Made by a program: the position numbers and the translations under genes. Below, one piece after another: positions 25,447 through 33,620 of a stretch of DNA of 64,000 bases. The notes below the pieces were generated by a model. That model searched no databases, was not told where the DNA came from, and was given only the letters and a program-made list of their open reading frames with translations. The stretch's first letter is position 1, and each line of letters starts with the position of its first letter. Location: the NCBI GenBank assembly GCA_035559995.1, contig DATMAM010000023.1, positions 1 through 64,000 on the forward strand. The letters run 5' to 3'. Source of the stretch: DATMAM01 sp035559995. GTDB lineage: Bacteria > Desulfobacterota > Binatia > UBA9968.

Positions 25447-26619
25447 TTACTTTGCCCCGGTCCTTCCCAGAAGCTCGTTGATGAGTTTAGTCGGAGGGCC
25501 GGGGTCCAAAAACCCCGTGACAACGTACTTCAGCTTGTCGTCTCGCTGGCCTGCGGGAAGCACATTGTCTTTCGGGATATCGATCCGCATCGAGTTGGAC
25601 GGCTCTTTGACCTTCACGTTCATGACTTCCTGCCAGACCATCTGTCCTCTGCGCGAAAGAAACCAGTTCGCAAAGACCGCGGCCGCATGGGGATGAGCCG
25701 CCTTGTTGACGAGGGCAAGCCCGCTGTTGCCGTTGAGGCCGATGCGGTTTCCCGCCTCCTTGAGGTGCGTTCGGTCCAGCTCGGCGACCGGAAGACCTTC
25801 GCTCTTGGCGCGCTCGATGTCGCCGCAGCCGATGCACAACGGGAACTTTCCAGTTCCGAGCCAATCGGTCGGCTGCCGCCGGTCGCGCGAGATCGTTACG
25901 CCCATTTCGCCAAGCAAGCGGCGCAAGAATTCCGGCCCGAGCGCGGGGTTGTAATAGAGCGGGGTAAGAGCGGGGAAGCCGGAACCGGTCCGCTCGAACA
26001 TCGCAATCTTTCCCTTCCACTTCGGATTGAGAAGGTCCCAGTAGGAGCTGAACTCGGTCGGCTTCACGAGCTCGGTATTGTAATAGACGCTCGTTCCTGC
26101 CGGAGTGCCTTCGTAGAGAATGATATAGCTCTCGGCGTCCACATAGTGATGCCTGCCGTTGAGCCACTTGGATTCATCGGTAACCTCGGGAAGGATGAAA
26201 GCAGCCCTGATCGGATCGAGCACGCCGGCGCGATAAAACTCGTAGAACGCCGCGCCTCCCATAACGCCGCTGTAGAGATCGGCCAAAAATTTTCCCGCGC
26301 GCCGCTCCGCCAGGATCCGCTGCGTGAGATCGCCGACTCTGCCGGTGACCGTGATCGGTTTGATGAAAGGAAACTCTTTCGCGAAAGCCCCGGTAATATC
26401 CGGATGCGTGATCTCCGCGTCGCCCCAGAGGTAAACCGCGCCTTCTTTTTTGGCGCCGTCGGCCAGCCGTTGCCATTCCCGCTGCCAGCCCGGCTTTTCC
26501 GCGGCTCCTGCCGGCCGAAAAAGCACGAGCAGGACAAAAACACAGCCCCGAAGCCAATGAACGGCGGTACCGCGCGTCGGGCCAACCGCTCGGCGCGGAG
26601 CGAAAATCGCTCCTTTCAT
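25447..26619 (-). CDS. Iron/thiamine-type ABC transporter substrate-binding protein
   Basis: Predicted periplasmic binding protein of 390 aa. The basic N-terminus is followed by a hydrophobic signal (CVFVLLVLFRPAGAAE). The mature start LADGAKKEGAVYLWGDAEI is standard for AfuA/FbpA-like proteins. It shares several stretches with the receptor at 37662-38801, for example LPEVTDESKW and NWFLSRRGQ, so the two are paralogues. Its ATG overlaps the stop of the upstream VOC gene (ATGA), indicating coupled translation. No permease is adjacent; it may use the permeases encoded at 35-42 kb. Confidence 0.85.
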   Translation of the reverse strand: MKGAIFAPRRAVGPTRGTAVHWLRGCVFVLLVLFRPAGAAEKPGWQREWQRLADGAKKEGAVYLWGDAEITHPDITGAFAKEFPFIKPITVTGRVGDLTQRILAERRAGKFLADLYSGVMGGAAFYEFYRAGVLDPIRAAFILPEVTDESKWLNGRHHYVDAESYIILYEGTPAGTSVYYNTELVKPTEFSSYWDLLNPKWKGKIAMFERTGSGFPALTPLYYNPALGPEFLRRLLGEMGVTISRDRRQPTDWLGTGKFPLCIGCGDIERAKSEGLPVAELDRTHLKEAGNRIGLNGNSGLALVNKAAHPHAAAVFANWFLSRRGQMVWQEVMNVKVKEPSNSMRIDIPKDNVLPAGQRDDKLKYVVTGFLDPGPPTKLINELLGRTGAK

Positions 26620-27020
26620 TTTTCTCCCTTGTCCGATTTGACCGGCTGGTAATCGAGAAAGCCGTGGACCGAAAGATCGATCATATTTCCGTCGATGTCG
26701 GACACGCGCAGCTCAGCAAACGAGGTGTCCTCGGGGCGGCGCTTCAGACGCTTTTGAAAGCGCTCCAGCCTGCGCGCGATCTCGTCCATGTCGTCGATCT
26801 TGATGCCAAAGTGGTAGAGGCCGTTTGGGCTCTGATCGGGCGTGTTCGCGAGAATCGCGAGCTCGAAGTAGCCGTCGGTCAGGTGGAAGCTTCTCCGCTC
26901 CGCGCCTTTGGCGGGCGGCCAGCCCTCCCTCACCTCGCGAAAGCCAAACGCCTCGATGTAAAATTGCGCGAGCTTCTCCGGTTCTTCGGTTCGTATAGCC
27001 AGATGCCTGAGTTGGTTCAT
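26616..27020 (-). CDS. VOC-family (glyoxalase-fold) protein 1
   Basis: Single-module VOC protein of 134 aa. Metal-site positions are His in QLRHLAIRT, His in GLYHFGIKIDD, and a carboxylate region in LRVSDIDGNMIDL where the usual Glu reads Asp. Family members include dioxygenases, isomerases and resistance proteins, so the substrate is unknown. It is translationally coupled to the downstream receptor gene by an ATGA overlap and lies 140 bp downstream of a second VOC gene to which it is clearly related. Confidence 0.82.
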   Translation of the reverse strand: MNQLRHLAIRTEEPEKLAQFYIEAFGFREVREGWPPAKGAERRSFHLTDGYFELAILANTPDQSPNGLYHFGIKIDDMDEIARRLERFQKRLKRRPEDTSFAELRVSDIDGNMIDLSVHGFLDYQPVKSDKGEK

Positions 27021-27160
27021 GAGCGAGTCCTTTCGTAGGCAACCGATTGTTTCAAAAAAGAAATTGCGATCCTAGTATGCCGTCATTCCGGGGCTTTAGC
27101 CGAAGAGTCTCTAGAGGCGAGACCCTTCGCTTTGCCCACGGTGACAGCTAAGCCGCCGAT

Positions 27161-27559
27161 TCACTTCTTCTTGCGGTAAGCGTATTTCTCGACCGGCTGA
27201 TATTCGAGCTTGCCGTCGGCCGATAGATAAATGTGGTTTCCCGAAGGATCGGAAAGCCAAGTCTGCGTCATGGAGCCGATTTCAGCCTTGTACACCGCCT
27301 TCGCGGACTGCAGCTTTTCGATATGTTGAACCGTAGCATCCAAATCGTCGGTCTGTATCCCGAAGTGGTGCAGGCCGTTTGAGTTCTGCTGGTTCGTATT
27401 CTCCAAGATCGCCAGCTCGACATGGCCGTCGGTGAGATAAATCGTCTTTCGCCCCTCGGGCGCTCGGCGCGATTCCCAGAAGCCGAAAACTTCCTTGTAA
27501 AACTCGGCGAGCCGCTCGGTATCGTCCGAGCTGATCGCGATGTGCCGTATCTGCGGCAT
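27161..27559 (-). CDS. VOC-family (glyoxalase-fold) protein 2
   Basis: Related to the neighbouring VOC gene: both have the pattern IRHIAIS / LRHLAIR at the N-terminus, LTDGHVELAIL / LTDGYFELAIL in the middle and LxYQPV near the end. Length 132 aa. Two His are kept (IRHIAIS, LHHFGIQTDD) but the last ligand position after DPSGN reads Tyr instead of Glu, so metal binding may be altered. The pair looks like a local duplication; the two might form a heterodimer. The Lys/Arg-rich C-terminus (YAYRKKK) is unremarkable. Confidence 0.8.
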   Translation of the reverse strand: MPQIRHIAISSDDTERLAEFYKEVFGFWESRRAPEGRKTIYLTDGHVELAILENTNQQNSNGLHHFGIQTDDLDATVQHIEKLQSAKAVYKAEIGSMTQTWLSDPSGNHIYLSADGKLEYQPVEKYAYRKKK

Positions 27560-27636
27560 GGTCTAATGCCTCCTCCAAAAAATTGCTGAGCTTTTCTTAG
27601 AGCAGAAGTCGGCCGAAACTGTCAAGATCGATCGCG

Positions 27637-28491
27637 TTAGGTCGGCTTTGCCCGGCGCAAAAACGAAAGATCCGCGAAATCCTCCAGTTTGACGCCGCGA
27701 GCGCGGTCGAGCCCCAGGACGTCGATGACGTGCGCGATCGCGGTCGCGGTGATCTCGTTGGAGTACCACTCGCGGAGCACGTCGTAGTTGCCCTCGACGG
27801 CTTCTCGGCCGAGGTAGCCCACGTACTTCATCGCCACGTCAATCGCGTCGTCTTTGTGATCTCGCGCATAGTCGGTCGCGGCAACAACTGCGTTGACGAT
27901 CTTTTGCACGATCTCGGGCTTTTCATCGATCAGTGCCTGGCTGGTCGCGAGGCACCCCTCGGGCCAGGCGTCTTCCTTGTCCGGATAAGGCAGGAGGTGA
28001 AAACCACCTTTCTTGAGCCAAGCCAGATACTGGGGTCTCCCGAACACCGCGGCGAAGCTCGGATCGGCGAAAGCTTTCGCCCGCTCGGCGAGATCGCCGG
28101 ACACGATCTCAAGGTCGCGCTCCGCATCCCATCCGTACCGGCGGCACAGCCAGAGAACCTCGTTCCGCGACCTGCCGCCGCCGACCATGATTTTTCGGTT
28201 CTTGAGATCGGCAAACGAGCGAATATTTTCTCGCGCCGCGCACGGGTGCCTCGAGTTGCTCGTGGCGCAGAGAGCCTTGACTTGGGCGCCTGCCGCCGCG
28301 CCTTCGACGATCGCGCTGATCGAGGTGTAAAAAGCGACTTCTCCTTCGACGAGGAGCCGGACGACGCGCCGCTTCGGATCGTGGGAATGGAGGCAGCGGA
28401 CGCTCGCTCCTTCTTTTTCGAAGAACCCGCGTTCCTCTGCGATGTAGAACGGCAGGCCGCTCAGCGACGGCGCGCGCAGGACGATCAGCAT
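27637..28491 (-). CDS. NMT1/THI5-like binding protein without a signal peptide
   Basis: 284 aa with the NitT/TauT (SsuA-like) fold pattern: LPFYIAEERGFFEKEGASV at the start, VAFYTSISAIVEGAAAGAQV, RSFADLKNRKIMVGGG, then a long helical C-terminus. The protein begins directly with the first strand (MLIVLRAPSLSG), so no export signal is present, and no ABC permease or ATPase is adjacent. It may be cytoplasmic, as enzyme or sensor, or use an unnoticed start. The gene lies between the VOC pair and the alpha/beta hydrolase on the same strand. Confidence 0.75.
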   Translation of the reverse strand: MLIVLRAPSLSGLPFYIAEERGFFEKEGASVRCLHSHDPKRRVVRLLVEGEVAFYTSISAIVEGAAAGAQVKALCATSNSRHPCAARENIRSFADLKNRKIMVGGGRSRNEVLWLCRRYGWDAERDLEIVSGDLAERAKAFADPSFAAVFGRPQYLAWLKKGGFHLLPYPDKEDAWPEGCLATSQALIDEKPEIVQKIVNAVVAATDYARDHKDDAIDVAMKYVGYLGREAVEGNYDVLREWYSNEITATAIAHVIDVLGLDRARGVKLEDFADLSFLRRAKPT

Positions 28492-28511
28492 CCGACACCC
28501 TCACCTTAATC

Positions 28512-28530
28512 CTCTCCCATCACGGGAGAG
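28512..28530. repeat. Short palindromic (REP-like) repeat
   Basis: CTCTCCC and GGGAGAG form a 7-bp stem around ATCAC. The context, CACCTTAATCCTCTCCC, is that of widely dispersed bacterial palindromic repeats. It lies in the 72-bp gap after the hydrolase stop and might also end that transcript, though no T-run follows on the minus strand. Confidence 0.5.
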
Positions 28531-28563
28531 AGTTCTCAAGAACGGCGCGAAGCCGGCGGGACC

Positions 28564-29424
28564 TTACCGCTTCCCGCCTAGCTGGCGCGCGATGAAAGCC
28601 TTGGTCAGCGCCAGCGCGCGCTCGGTCTCCGGCCCCGGGTCTCTGGCAAAGCCATGCGGCATTCCGGGAAAGAGCTCCAGCTGAACGCTGCCGCCGGCGG
28701 CGCGGTACGATTCGGCGAAGCGATGGGGAATGGAAAGCGGCACGTTGTCGTCGTTGGTGCCCTGGAGGATCAAGACGGGCGGCAACTCGACCGGCTCGCC
28801 GCGCTCGAGGATGAGCTGCGGATTTCCTTCCTTCATGGCTTCCTCGTTGCCGAAATAAGCCTCCGTCGATTCGACCAGTTGAGCGCGTCCGGTCTCTTTC
28901 GCGTAGAGATAACGCGCATAGCAGTCCAATACCGGCCAGGCGGCGACGATATACGCGAAAGTTGCGTCAAGGCTCTCGCCTCCGGCGAGAGGCAGCGCCG
29001 AGTAGCGCGCGTCACGGGGGCGCATCGCGCTCAGCATGATCGTGTGGCCGCCGCTGGAGCTCCCAAGCCCGCCGAGCCGCCGGCCGTCGGCGTTGAAGTC
29101 CTGCGCGCGGGCTTTGAGCCAGCGCGCTCCGTAGTTTACGTCCGCGACCTGGCTCGGATAGGGGTACTTCGGCGCGCGCCGGAGCGCGCTCGCCGCGACA
29201 ACGATGCCGGTCGCGGCGAGCGCTCGGTCGATAGATTCATTCGAAGTGTAGCTCCCGCGGTTCCAGGCGCCGCCGTGGACGTCGAGCAGCGCGGGAAAGG
29301 GGCCCGCGCCTTCGGGCCGATAGATACGCGCGAGCCAACGGCCGTCCCCGTCCTCGCGGTAAGTCACGTCGTAAACCCGAACATCATAAGCGCGCTCCGG
29401 CTCGTAGGCGATTGCGTCAATCAT
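28564..29424 (-). CDS. Alpha/beta hydrolase (HSL/carboxylesterase type)
   Basis: Predicted esterase or lipase of 286 aa. The oxyanion motif is LLDVHGGAWNRG. The nucleophile elbow is GLGSSSGGHT (GxSxG). The catalytic Asp is likely in LILQGTNDDNVPL and the His in FPGMPHGFARDPG. All elements occur at the usual spacing. No signal peptide, so cytoplasmic. It follows the dipeptide-type receptor gene on the same strand by 121 bp. Substrate unknown; short acyl esters or lactones are plausible from the fold only. Confidence 0.85.
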   Translation of the reverse strand: MIDAIAYEPERAYDVRVYDVTYREDGDGRWLARIYRPEGAGPFPALLDVHGGAWNRGSYTSNESIDRALAATGIVVAASALRRAPKYPYPSQVADVNYGARWLKARAQDFNADGRRLGGLGSSSGGHTIMLSAMRPRDARYSALPLAGGESLDATFAYIVAAWPVLDCYARYLYAKETGRAQLVESTEAYFGNEEAMKEGNPQLILERGEPVELPPVLILQGTNDDNVPLSIPHRFAESYRAAGGSVQLELFPGMPHGFARDPGPETERALALTKAFIARQLGGKR

Positions 29425-29545
29425 AGGGTCCTCCTTGTCGTTGCTTTTGTCGGAATTGCAGATGGCAGAGGAAGAGATAGCGGGTCGGGAATCTGGAGAA
29501 AAGACTCCGGCTCCGTTTGCGATGGATCGGCCCGTCTCTCACGCT

Positions 29546-31249
29546 TCATCCTTTTGTCCAGCTGTGAATGTTCCAGGCCGTCGCGTTGCGGACGCCGGCG
29601 GCCTGGCGCGGCTGCACGCCCTTCACGTCGGACCTGACCGTGACGTGCTCGCTGAAATAATAGATGGGAAGCCACGGGAGATCTTGCGACAGCAGGCGCA
29701 TCAGCTCGGCTTTGAGGAGGCGCGCGCCGGGTTGGAGCAGGGTCTCTTCGAGCCGGTCGATAATCTCGTCCGCCCGCGGGTTGTTCCAGCCGCCGATGTT
29801 CTGTCCCGAATACCGGTCCTCGGCCTTGGGGATGTTCGCGCTGTGCAGCTGCGTGTAGAAATACTCGTCGCTGTTGTTGCGCTCGCGCCATTGCAACGTT
29901 CCCGGGCGCGCGCGATACTTCTCGTCTCCCATCTGCCGGCGCGGTAGATTCTTGATCTGTATCTCCACGCCGACCGCCTTCCAATAAGCGATCGTCGCCG
30001 CCTGGACCTGCTCCAACTCTTTGTTTCCCGCCTCGGTGACGCCGTCGACGGAAAATCTCTCGCCTTTGGCATTGACGAGAACGCCGTCGGCGGCGGGCTT
30101 CCACCCGGCCTCTGCCAGAAGCCGCTTGGCTTTCTCGGGGTTGTACTCGTACTTGACGGCGCGTTTGTAAGCTTCCGGAAAAGCCGGGTCTTTCGGCGAG
30201 AGCATGAAATGCGCGACCTGAAGCTTTCCGGCAAACAGGGTCTGAACCATTTTTTCGCGATCGAGCGCGTGGAGCAGCGCCTGGCGCACGCGAATGTCCC
30301 TGAACCATTCATGGGCGGGGTTGGGTATCACACCGACCCAACTGTTCGGGGAAAAATAAACTTTCCCTTTTCCCCGCATCTCCCATTGCTCGTGCGCGAC
30401 GACGGCCTGGTCGAACCCGAGCGCCGAGTTTAGCGAAACATCGACCTGGTTGGACAAGACGGCGGCCAGGGCGGCGTTGCGGTCCGGAATAAACTGATAA
30501 ACGATTCGATCGATCTTGGGCCGGCCCAGGGCGTAATTGGGGAACGCTTCGAGCGTGACCTGATCGCCGGGCCCGAACTCCGCCAGTTTGTAAGGGCCCG
30601 CGCCGACGAACTGCCGGTTCCAATAGGGGAGCTTGATCAGAGCGTCGTAGTCGCCCGCGGCGTAGACTTCCTGCAGCAGATGCGTCGGCAGCGGGATCAA
30701 GTCGATCATGCCGAGTCCGGCGGCGCTCCAGTGGAGCTTCTTCCACTCGATCACCAAGGTGAGATCGTCGGGCGCCGTAATACTCGAGGCCTGCCGGCTG
30801 CCGGGCGTGCCGCGCCACGGCACCTTGGGATCGTTCATGATTTTCCAGCCGAGGATGAAGTCCTTCGCGGTCAGCGGCTTGCCGTCGTGCCATGTGAGCC
30901 CCGACCGAAGCTTGTAGACAGTGACGACGGTCCCGTCGCGGTTCACCTTGTAGGTGCCGTTCTGCGCGGACGGAAGCTCGCGCGCCAGCACGGGAAACAT
31001 CCGGCCGGTGGCGCCGTTCTTTCGCGCGAGCCCCGCGTGCACCATGTTCGTCGGCTCGGCGTCCGCCCGTCCGACGAAAAAGCCCCGCTCGACCGAGTCA
31101 CCGATGACGGTGAGGGTCGTGCGCGCCGTTTGTACGGCGGCGCCGGAAAATTTTGGCAGCATGCACGAGGCGAGCGCCGCCGTCGCTCCGCCGAGAAAAG
31201 CTCGCCGGCTGAGGCGGCCTTCGTTTTCCAATCTCTGCTTCTTCGACAT
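29546..31249 (-). CDS. Peptide/opine-type ABC substrate-binding protein, Tat-exported
   Basis: Family 5 solute-binding protein of 567 aa (OppA/DppA class). The N-terminus GRLSRRAFLGGATAALASC holds a classic twin-arginine signal (SRRAFL). The Cys after it may be a lipid-attachment site. Family motifs include KLRSGLTWHDGKPLTAKDFI and RQALLHALDREKMVQTLFAG. ATG at 31249 has ACGGAGG directly upstream, so the longer frame is leader. No Dpp-type permease or ATPase is adjacent; the remaining transporter must be elsewhere. It probably binds a peptide, opine or other oligomeric nutrient in the periplasm. Confidence 0.87.
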   Translation of the reverse strand: MSKKQRLENEGRLSRRAFLGGATAALASCMLPKFSGAAVQTARTTLTVIGDSVERGFFVGRADAEPTNMVHAGLARKNGATGRMFPVLARELPSAQNGTYKVNRDGTVVTVYKLRSGLTWHDGKPLTAKDFILGWKIMNDPKVPWRGTPGSRQASSITAPDDLTLVIEWKKLHWSAAGLGMIDLIPLPTHLLQEVYAAGDYDALIKLPYWNRQFVGAGPYKLAEFGPGDQVTLEAFPNYALGRPKIDRIVYQFIPDRNAALAAVLSNQVDVSLNSALGFDQAVVAHEQWEMRGKGKVYFSPNSWVGVIPNPAHEWFRDIRVRQALLHALDREKMVQTLFAGKLQVAHFMLSPKDPAFPEAYKRAVKYEYNPEKAKRLLAEAGWKPAADGVLVNAKGERFSVDGVTEAGNKELEQVQAATIAYWKAVGVEIQIKNLPRRQMGDEKYRARPGTLQWRERNNSDEYFYTQLHSANIPKAEDRYSGQNIGGWNNPRADEIIDRLEETLLQPGARLLKAELMRLLSQDLPWLPIYYFSEHVTVRSDVKGVQPRQAAGVRNATAWNIHSWTKG

Positions 31250-31507
31250 TGAACCTCCGTTCACGGCTGGCGGCCGGCGGAAACTCCCAAAGGAAGGGCG
31301 GGCGATCGAGCGTCGGCCGGCTGTGAATGCTCGAGTAACGTCTCCCCACGCGGTTTGGTAATCTTCACTGGCTTTCCGACGCCGGCCATTTGATCGAGTC
31401 GCCAGGCACCTGTCAATAGCCGCTCCGCTGGGTCGCCTGCAGCGACGCCGAAGCCAGAGCGCGGCACCTGGCCTCGAGCCTGCGGGATGCTCCGCGCTCC
31501 ATATCAG
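31250..31507. other. Intergenic region, no gene seen
   Basis: These 258 bp lie upstream of the Tat-exported receptor gene and before the LysR-like relic. I see no convincing coding frame, hairpin or promoter pair here; only the GGAGG of the receptor gene at its left edge is clear. Confidence 0.4.
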
Positions 31508-31551
31508 CCGGCGGGCGATTTCGCTCGGCATCAAAGATTGCAGGCGCGCCG

Positions 31552-31671
31552 ATGAAGCGCGAGTTCAGGGTGATCATGCACAAGGACAAAAGCCTTTCAG
31601 GGCCGATCAGGCCGTTTCTGGAGTTGCTCAAAGTTCGTATCGATCCGGAAAAGGGCCCGGCGCGCGCGTAG
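31552..31671 (+). pseudogene. C-terminal stump of a LysR-family regulator
   Basis: An open stretch of 39 codons reads MKREFRVIMHKDKSLSGPIR then PFLELLKV, ending at TAG. This matches the last strand and helix of LysR effector domains (REFRVI-HKDK-LS----FLELL). In the same frame upstream to about 31508 it reads SKIAGAP, also LysR-like. No DNA-binding domain or start exists, so this is a relic. It lies just upstream of the cupin/NMT1 pair, where a regulator of that cluster would be expected. Confidence 0.45.
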
Positions 31672-31759
31672 GGTTGCCTGCGCGGGCCGACTCTGGTAAT
31701 CAGCGGCGAGGGAAAACAAGAAGCGCGCGGAGAGAGACAACCCCTCCGAGGAGGAAAAA

Positions 31760-32482
31760 ATGAAAGACGAAGCGACGAAGGGCCTCATGGCCGAAGAGGT
31801 GCAAATCTTTGATCCTTTCGAGGCGGTGAACCGGCGCGACGGCATCAGCGGCAGGGTCGATATGGCGCGCTCGCCGAACAGCTACGTTGCCGTTTTTCAG
31901 ACCCGCCCGCGCGGCGGCGAGACGCACATCCACCAGCATCCCGATTCGGATCAGATCCTTTTTATCCTGCGCGGCGAAGTCACCGTGGAGGGACTCTCCG
32001 GAAAGTATGTTTTGAAGCCGAATCAGGGCGTGCTCATCCCCGCCGGAGTTCACTACGGCTTCACCAACGAGACGCAGGAGGACGTGATCTTCCTGACGAT
32101 CCGGACCGAATCGACGGGAGGCCGGCGGGTCGCGTACGTCGCCAATGTCCCGTCGAACATCCAATTAAAAATTCCCGCAGAAGAGATCTCCGCGAAGGGC
32201 GTCGGCCGGCACATCTATCTTTACGCGATGGACCGCAGTACCGTGGGCATTTCCGCTCTGCTGCTTCAGGATTGGAATACCCGGTGCCTGTTGCGCATGC
32301 ACTGCGAGTACGAAAGGAGCGACGGCGATATCATCGCGAAGCTGCCCCAGCGGCTCGTGAATTGGTACAAGATCGACAGCCTCTCGGAGTCCGACTACCG
32401 GCTGATTCCCGAGGAGGATAAAACGAAACTGATCCTGGATCTGAGCCCGTTGCTCAGGAGACAACTTGCCAGCCAGGCGTAA
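31760..32482 (+). CDS. Cupin-domain protein, 240 aa
   Basis: N-terminal cupin with motif GGETHIHQHPDSDQILFILR (HxH and a downstream Asp/Glu) and LKPNQGVLIPAGVHYGFTNE. The C-terminal 110 residues are a second segment without the His pattern. ATG at 31760 follows GAGGAGGAAAAA, a very strong ribosome site. It lies 14 bp before the NMT1-like gene, so the two are probably one operon. Role unknown; dioxygenase, isomerase or ligand sensor are all compatible with the fold. It is not closely related to the three bicupins in this window. Confidence 0.82.
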   Translation: MKDEATKGLMAEEVQIFDPFEAVNRRDGISGRVDMARSPNSYVAVFQTRPRGGETHIHQHPDSDQILFILRGEVTVEGLSGKYVLKPNQGVLIPAGVHYGFTNETQEDVIFLTIRTESTGGRRVAYVANVPSNIQLKIPAEEISAKGVGRHIYLYAMDRSTVGISALLLQDWNTRCLLRMHCEYERSDGDIIAKLPQRLVNWYKIDSLSESDYRLIPEEDKTKLILDLSPLLRRQLASQA

Positions 32483-32496
32483 ATCGAGGGGAACAC

Positions 32497-33465
32497 GTGG
32501 CTAGATCACGGCCGAGGCAAATCACCTATTCGGTCGAGCACTTCTACCCGAAGCATCCCGGGCATCCGATCGCGCCGTTGACGGCCGAGTTTCGCGGCTA
32601 CTTCCGCGAGGCGGGGATCACGGGAAGTCATCTTGTGATTGCCGGCGACAACGAAGGGTCGATCGACCTGCTGGTCGAAGGCAAGACCGATTTCAGCATG
32701 GACGCGCATCCCGCCATGTTGATCGAAGCCAAGGCTCGCGGGAGCGATCTCTACATCATCGGCTCGTATCGGAACGGGCTGCCGTTCAGCGTCGCCGCGC
32801 CGCCGGGAAAGATGAGCGGACCGTCGGATCTGAAAGGCAAGCGGTTCGCGACGAACCGGCGGCTCGGCGCCGGCGAGCGCACGATGCGCCTGGTCTACGA
32901 GAAGCTCGGCTTCGATCCGGACGGCGACATGGAGGTCGTGCTGATCGACAACGAGGGCGTGCGCGAAAAGGTCGACGCGATCAGGGCGGGCGCCGCGGAT
33001 TTTCTGTTCTATCATCACAACGGCCCTCAGGGGCGATTCGTCCGCGACCTCATCCGAAAAGGCGAATTGGTCGAGGTGCTGGACCTGTCGACGTTGTTTC
33101 CGGACTACGTTGTCCGCTCGATGGCGACGAGCGGGCGCACCTTGCGCGAGCGGCCGGAGGCGGTACGGGCGTTTATTCGCGGCGTCATGCTGGCGCATCG
33201 CTTTCTGAAAAATGACGCGAGCGGCCTGGGCGCGGTGGAGATTTTAAAGCGCGCGCTCCGTGTCGACTCGCTCGCCGGGAGCGGCGTCGAAAACGGCATT
33301 CCCAAGGGCTGGGCGGTCGAGCCGCGAGAGATCATCGCAAGCGTCGCCGGGGTCCGGGTGCACATCGATGAGCTAAAGAGCCGCGGCAAGATCCCTCGCG
33401 AGTTTGCGGTCGAGGACGTGGTGCGCAACGAGCCGGCGGAAGAGGCGCTGGCGGAGCTGAAATGA
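32497..33465 (+). CDS. NMT1/THI5-like binding protein without a signal peptide
   Basis: 322 aa with the periplasmic-binding fold of NitT/TauT receptors: HLVIAGDNEGSIDLLVEGKT then DFSMDAHPAMLIEAKARGSD, SGPSDLKGKRFATNRRLGAG and NEGVREKVDAIRAGAADFLF. As in the protein at 27637-28491, the chain starts without an export signal (MARSRPRQITYSVEHFYP) and no permease follows directly. GTG at 32497 has GAGGGG upstream. It is coupled with the preceding cupin (14-bp gap). It may function in the cytoplasm with that cupin as a binding or catalytic pair. Confidence 0.75.
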   Translation: MARSRPRQITYSVEHFYPKHPGHPIAPLTAEFRGYFREAGITGSHLVIAGDNEGSIDLLVEGKTDFSMDAHPAMLIEAKARGSDLYIIGSYRNGLPFSVAAPPGKMSGPSDLKGKRFATNRRLGAGERTMRLVYEKLGFDPDGDMEVVLIDNEGVREKVDAIRAGAADFLFYHHNGPQGRFVRDLIRKGELVEVLDLSTLFPDYVVRSMATSGRTLRERPEAVRAFIRGVMLAHRFLKNDASGLGAVEILKRALRVDSLAGSGVENGIPKGWAVEPREIIASVAGVRVHIDELKSRGKIPREFAVEDVVRNEPAEEALAELK

Positions 33466-33573
33466 AGTTTGGTTTCGAATTTTGGTTTCGAGTCTGTTTG
33501 TTCGCTATCTCGGATATTACGGCGTAGCCAGCCGAAGACTCAACTGCTGGGTTTCGTCCGGTTTGGCTCGGCC

Positions 33574-33604
33574 GTTCGCCCTGAGATTTGTCGAAGGATG
33601 AACC
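33574..33604. repeat. Dispersed palindromic repeat element
   Basis: The core CCTGAGATTTGTCGAAGG is the same type as the tandem repeat at 12529-12574, here with flanking arms GTTCGCCCT and AGGATGAAC that form an imperfect inverted repeat. It lies in the 155-bp gap between the NMT1-like gene and the second bicupin. Confidence 0.55.
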
Positions 33605-33620
33605 CGAAACTGAGATACCT

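Noticed and set aside
33588..33620. TTG start for the second bicupin
   Set aside because: It lies inside the dispersed palindromic repeat and the added residues are not shared with the paralogues; GTG at 33621 fits better.
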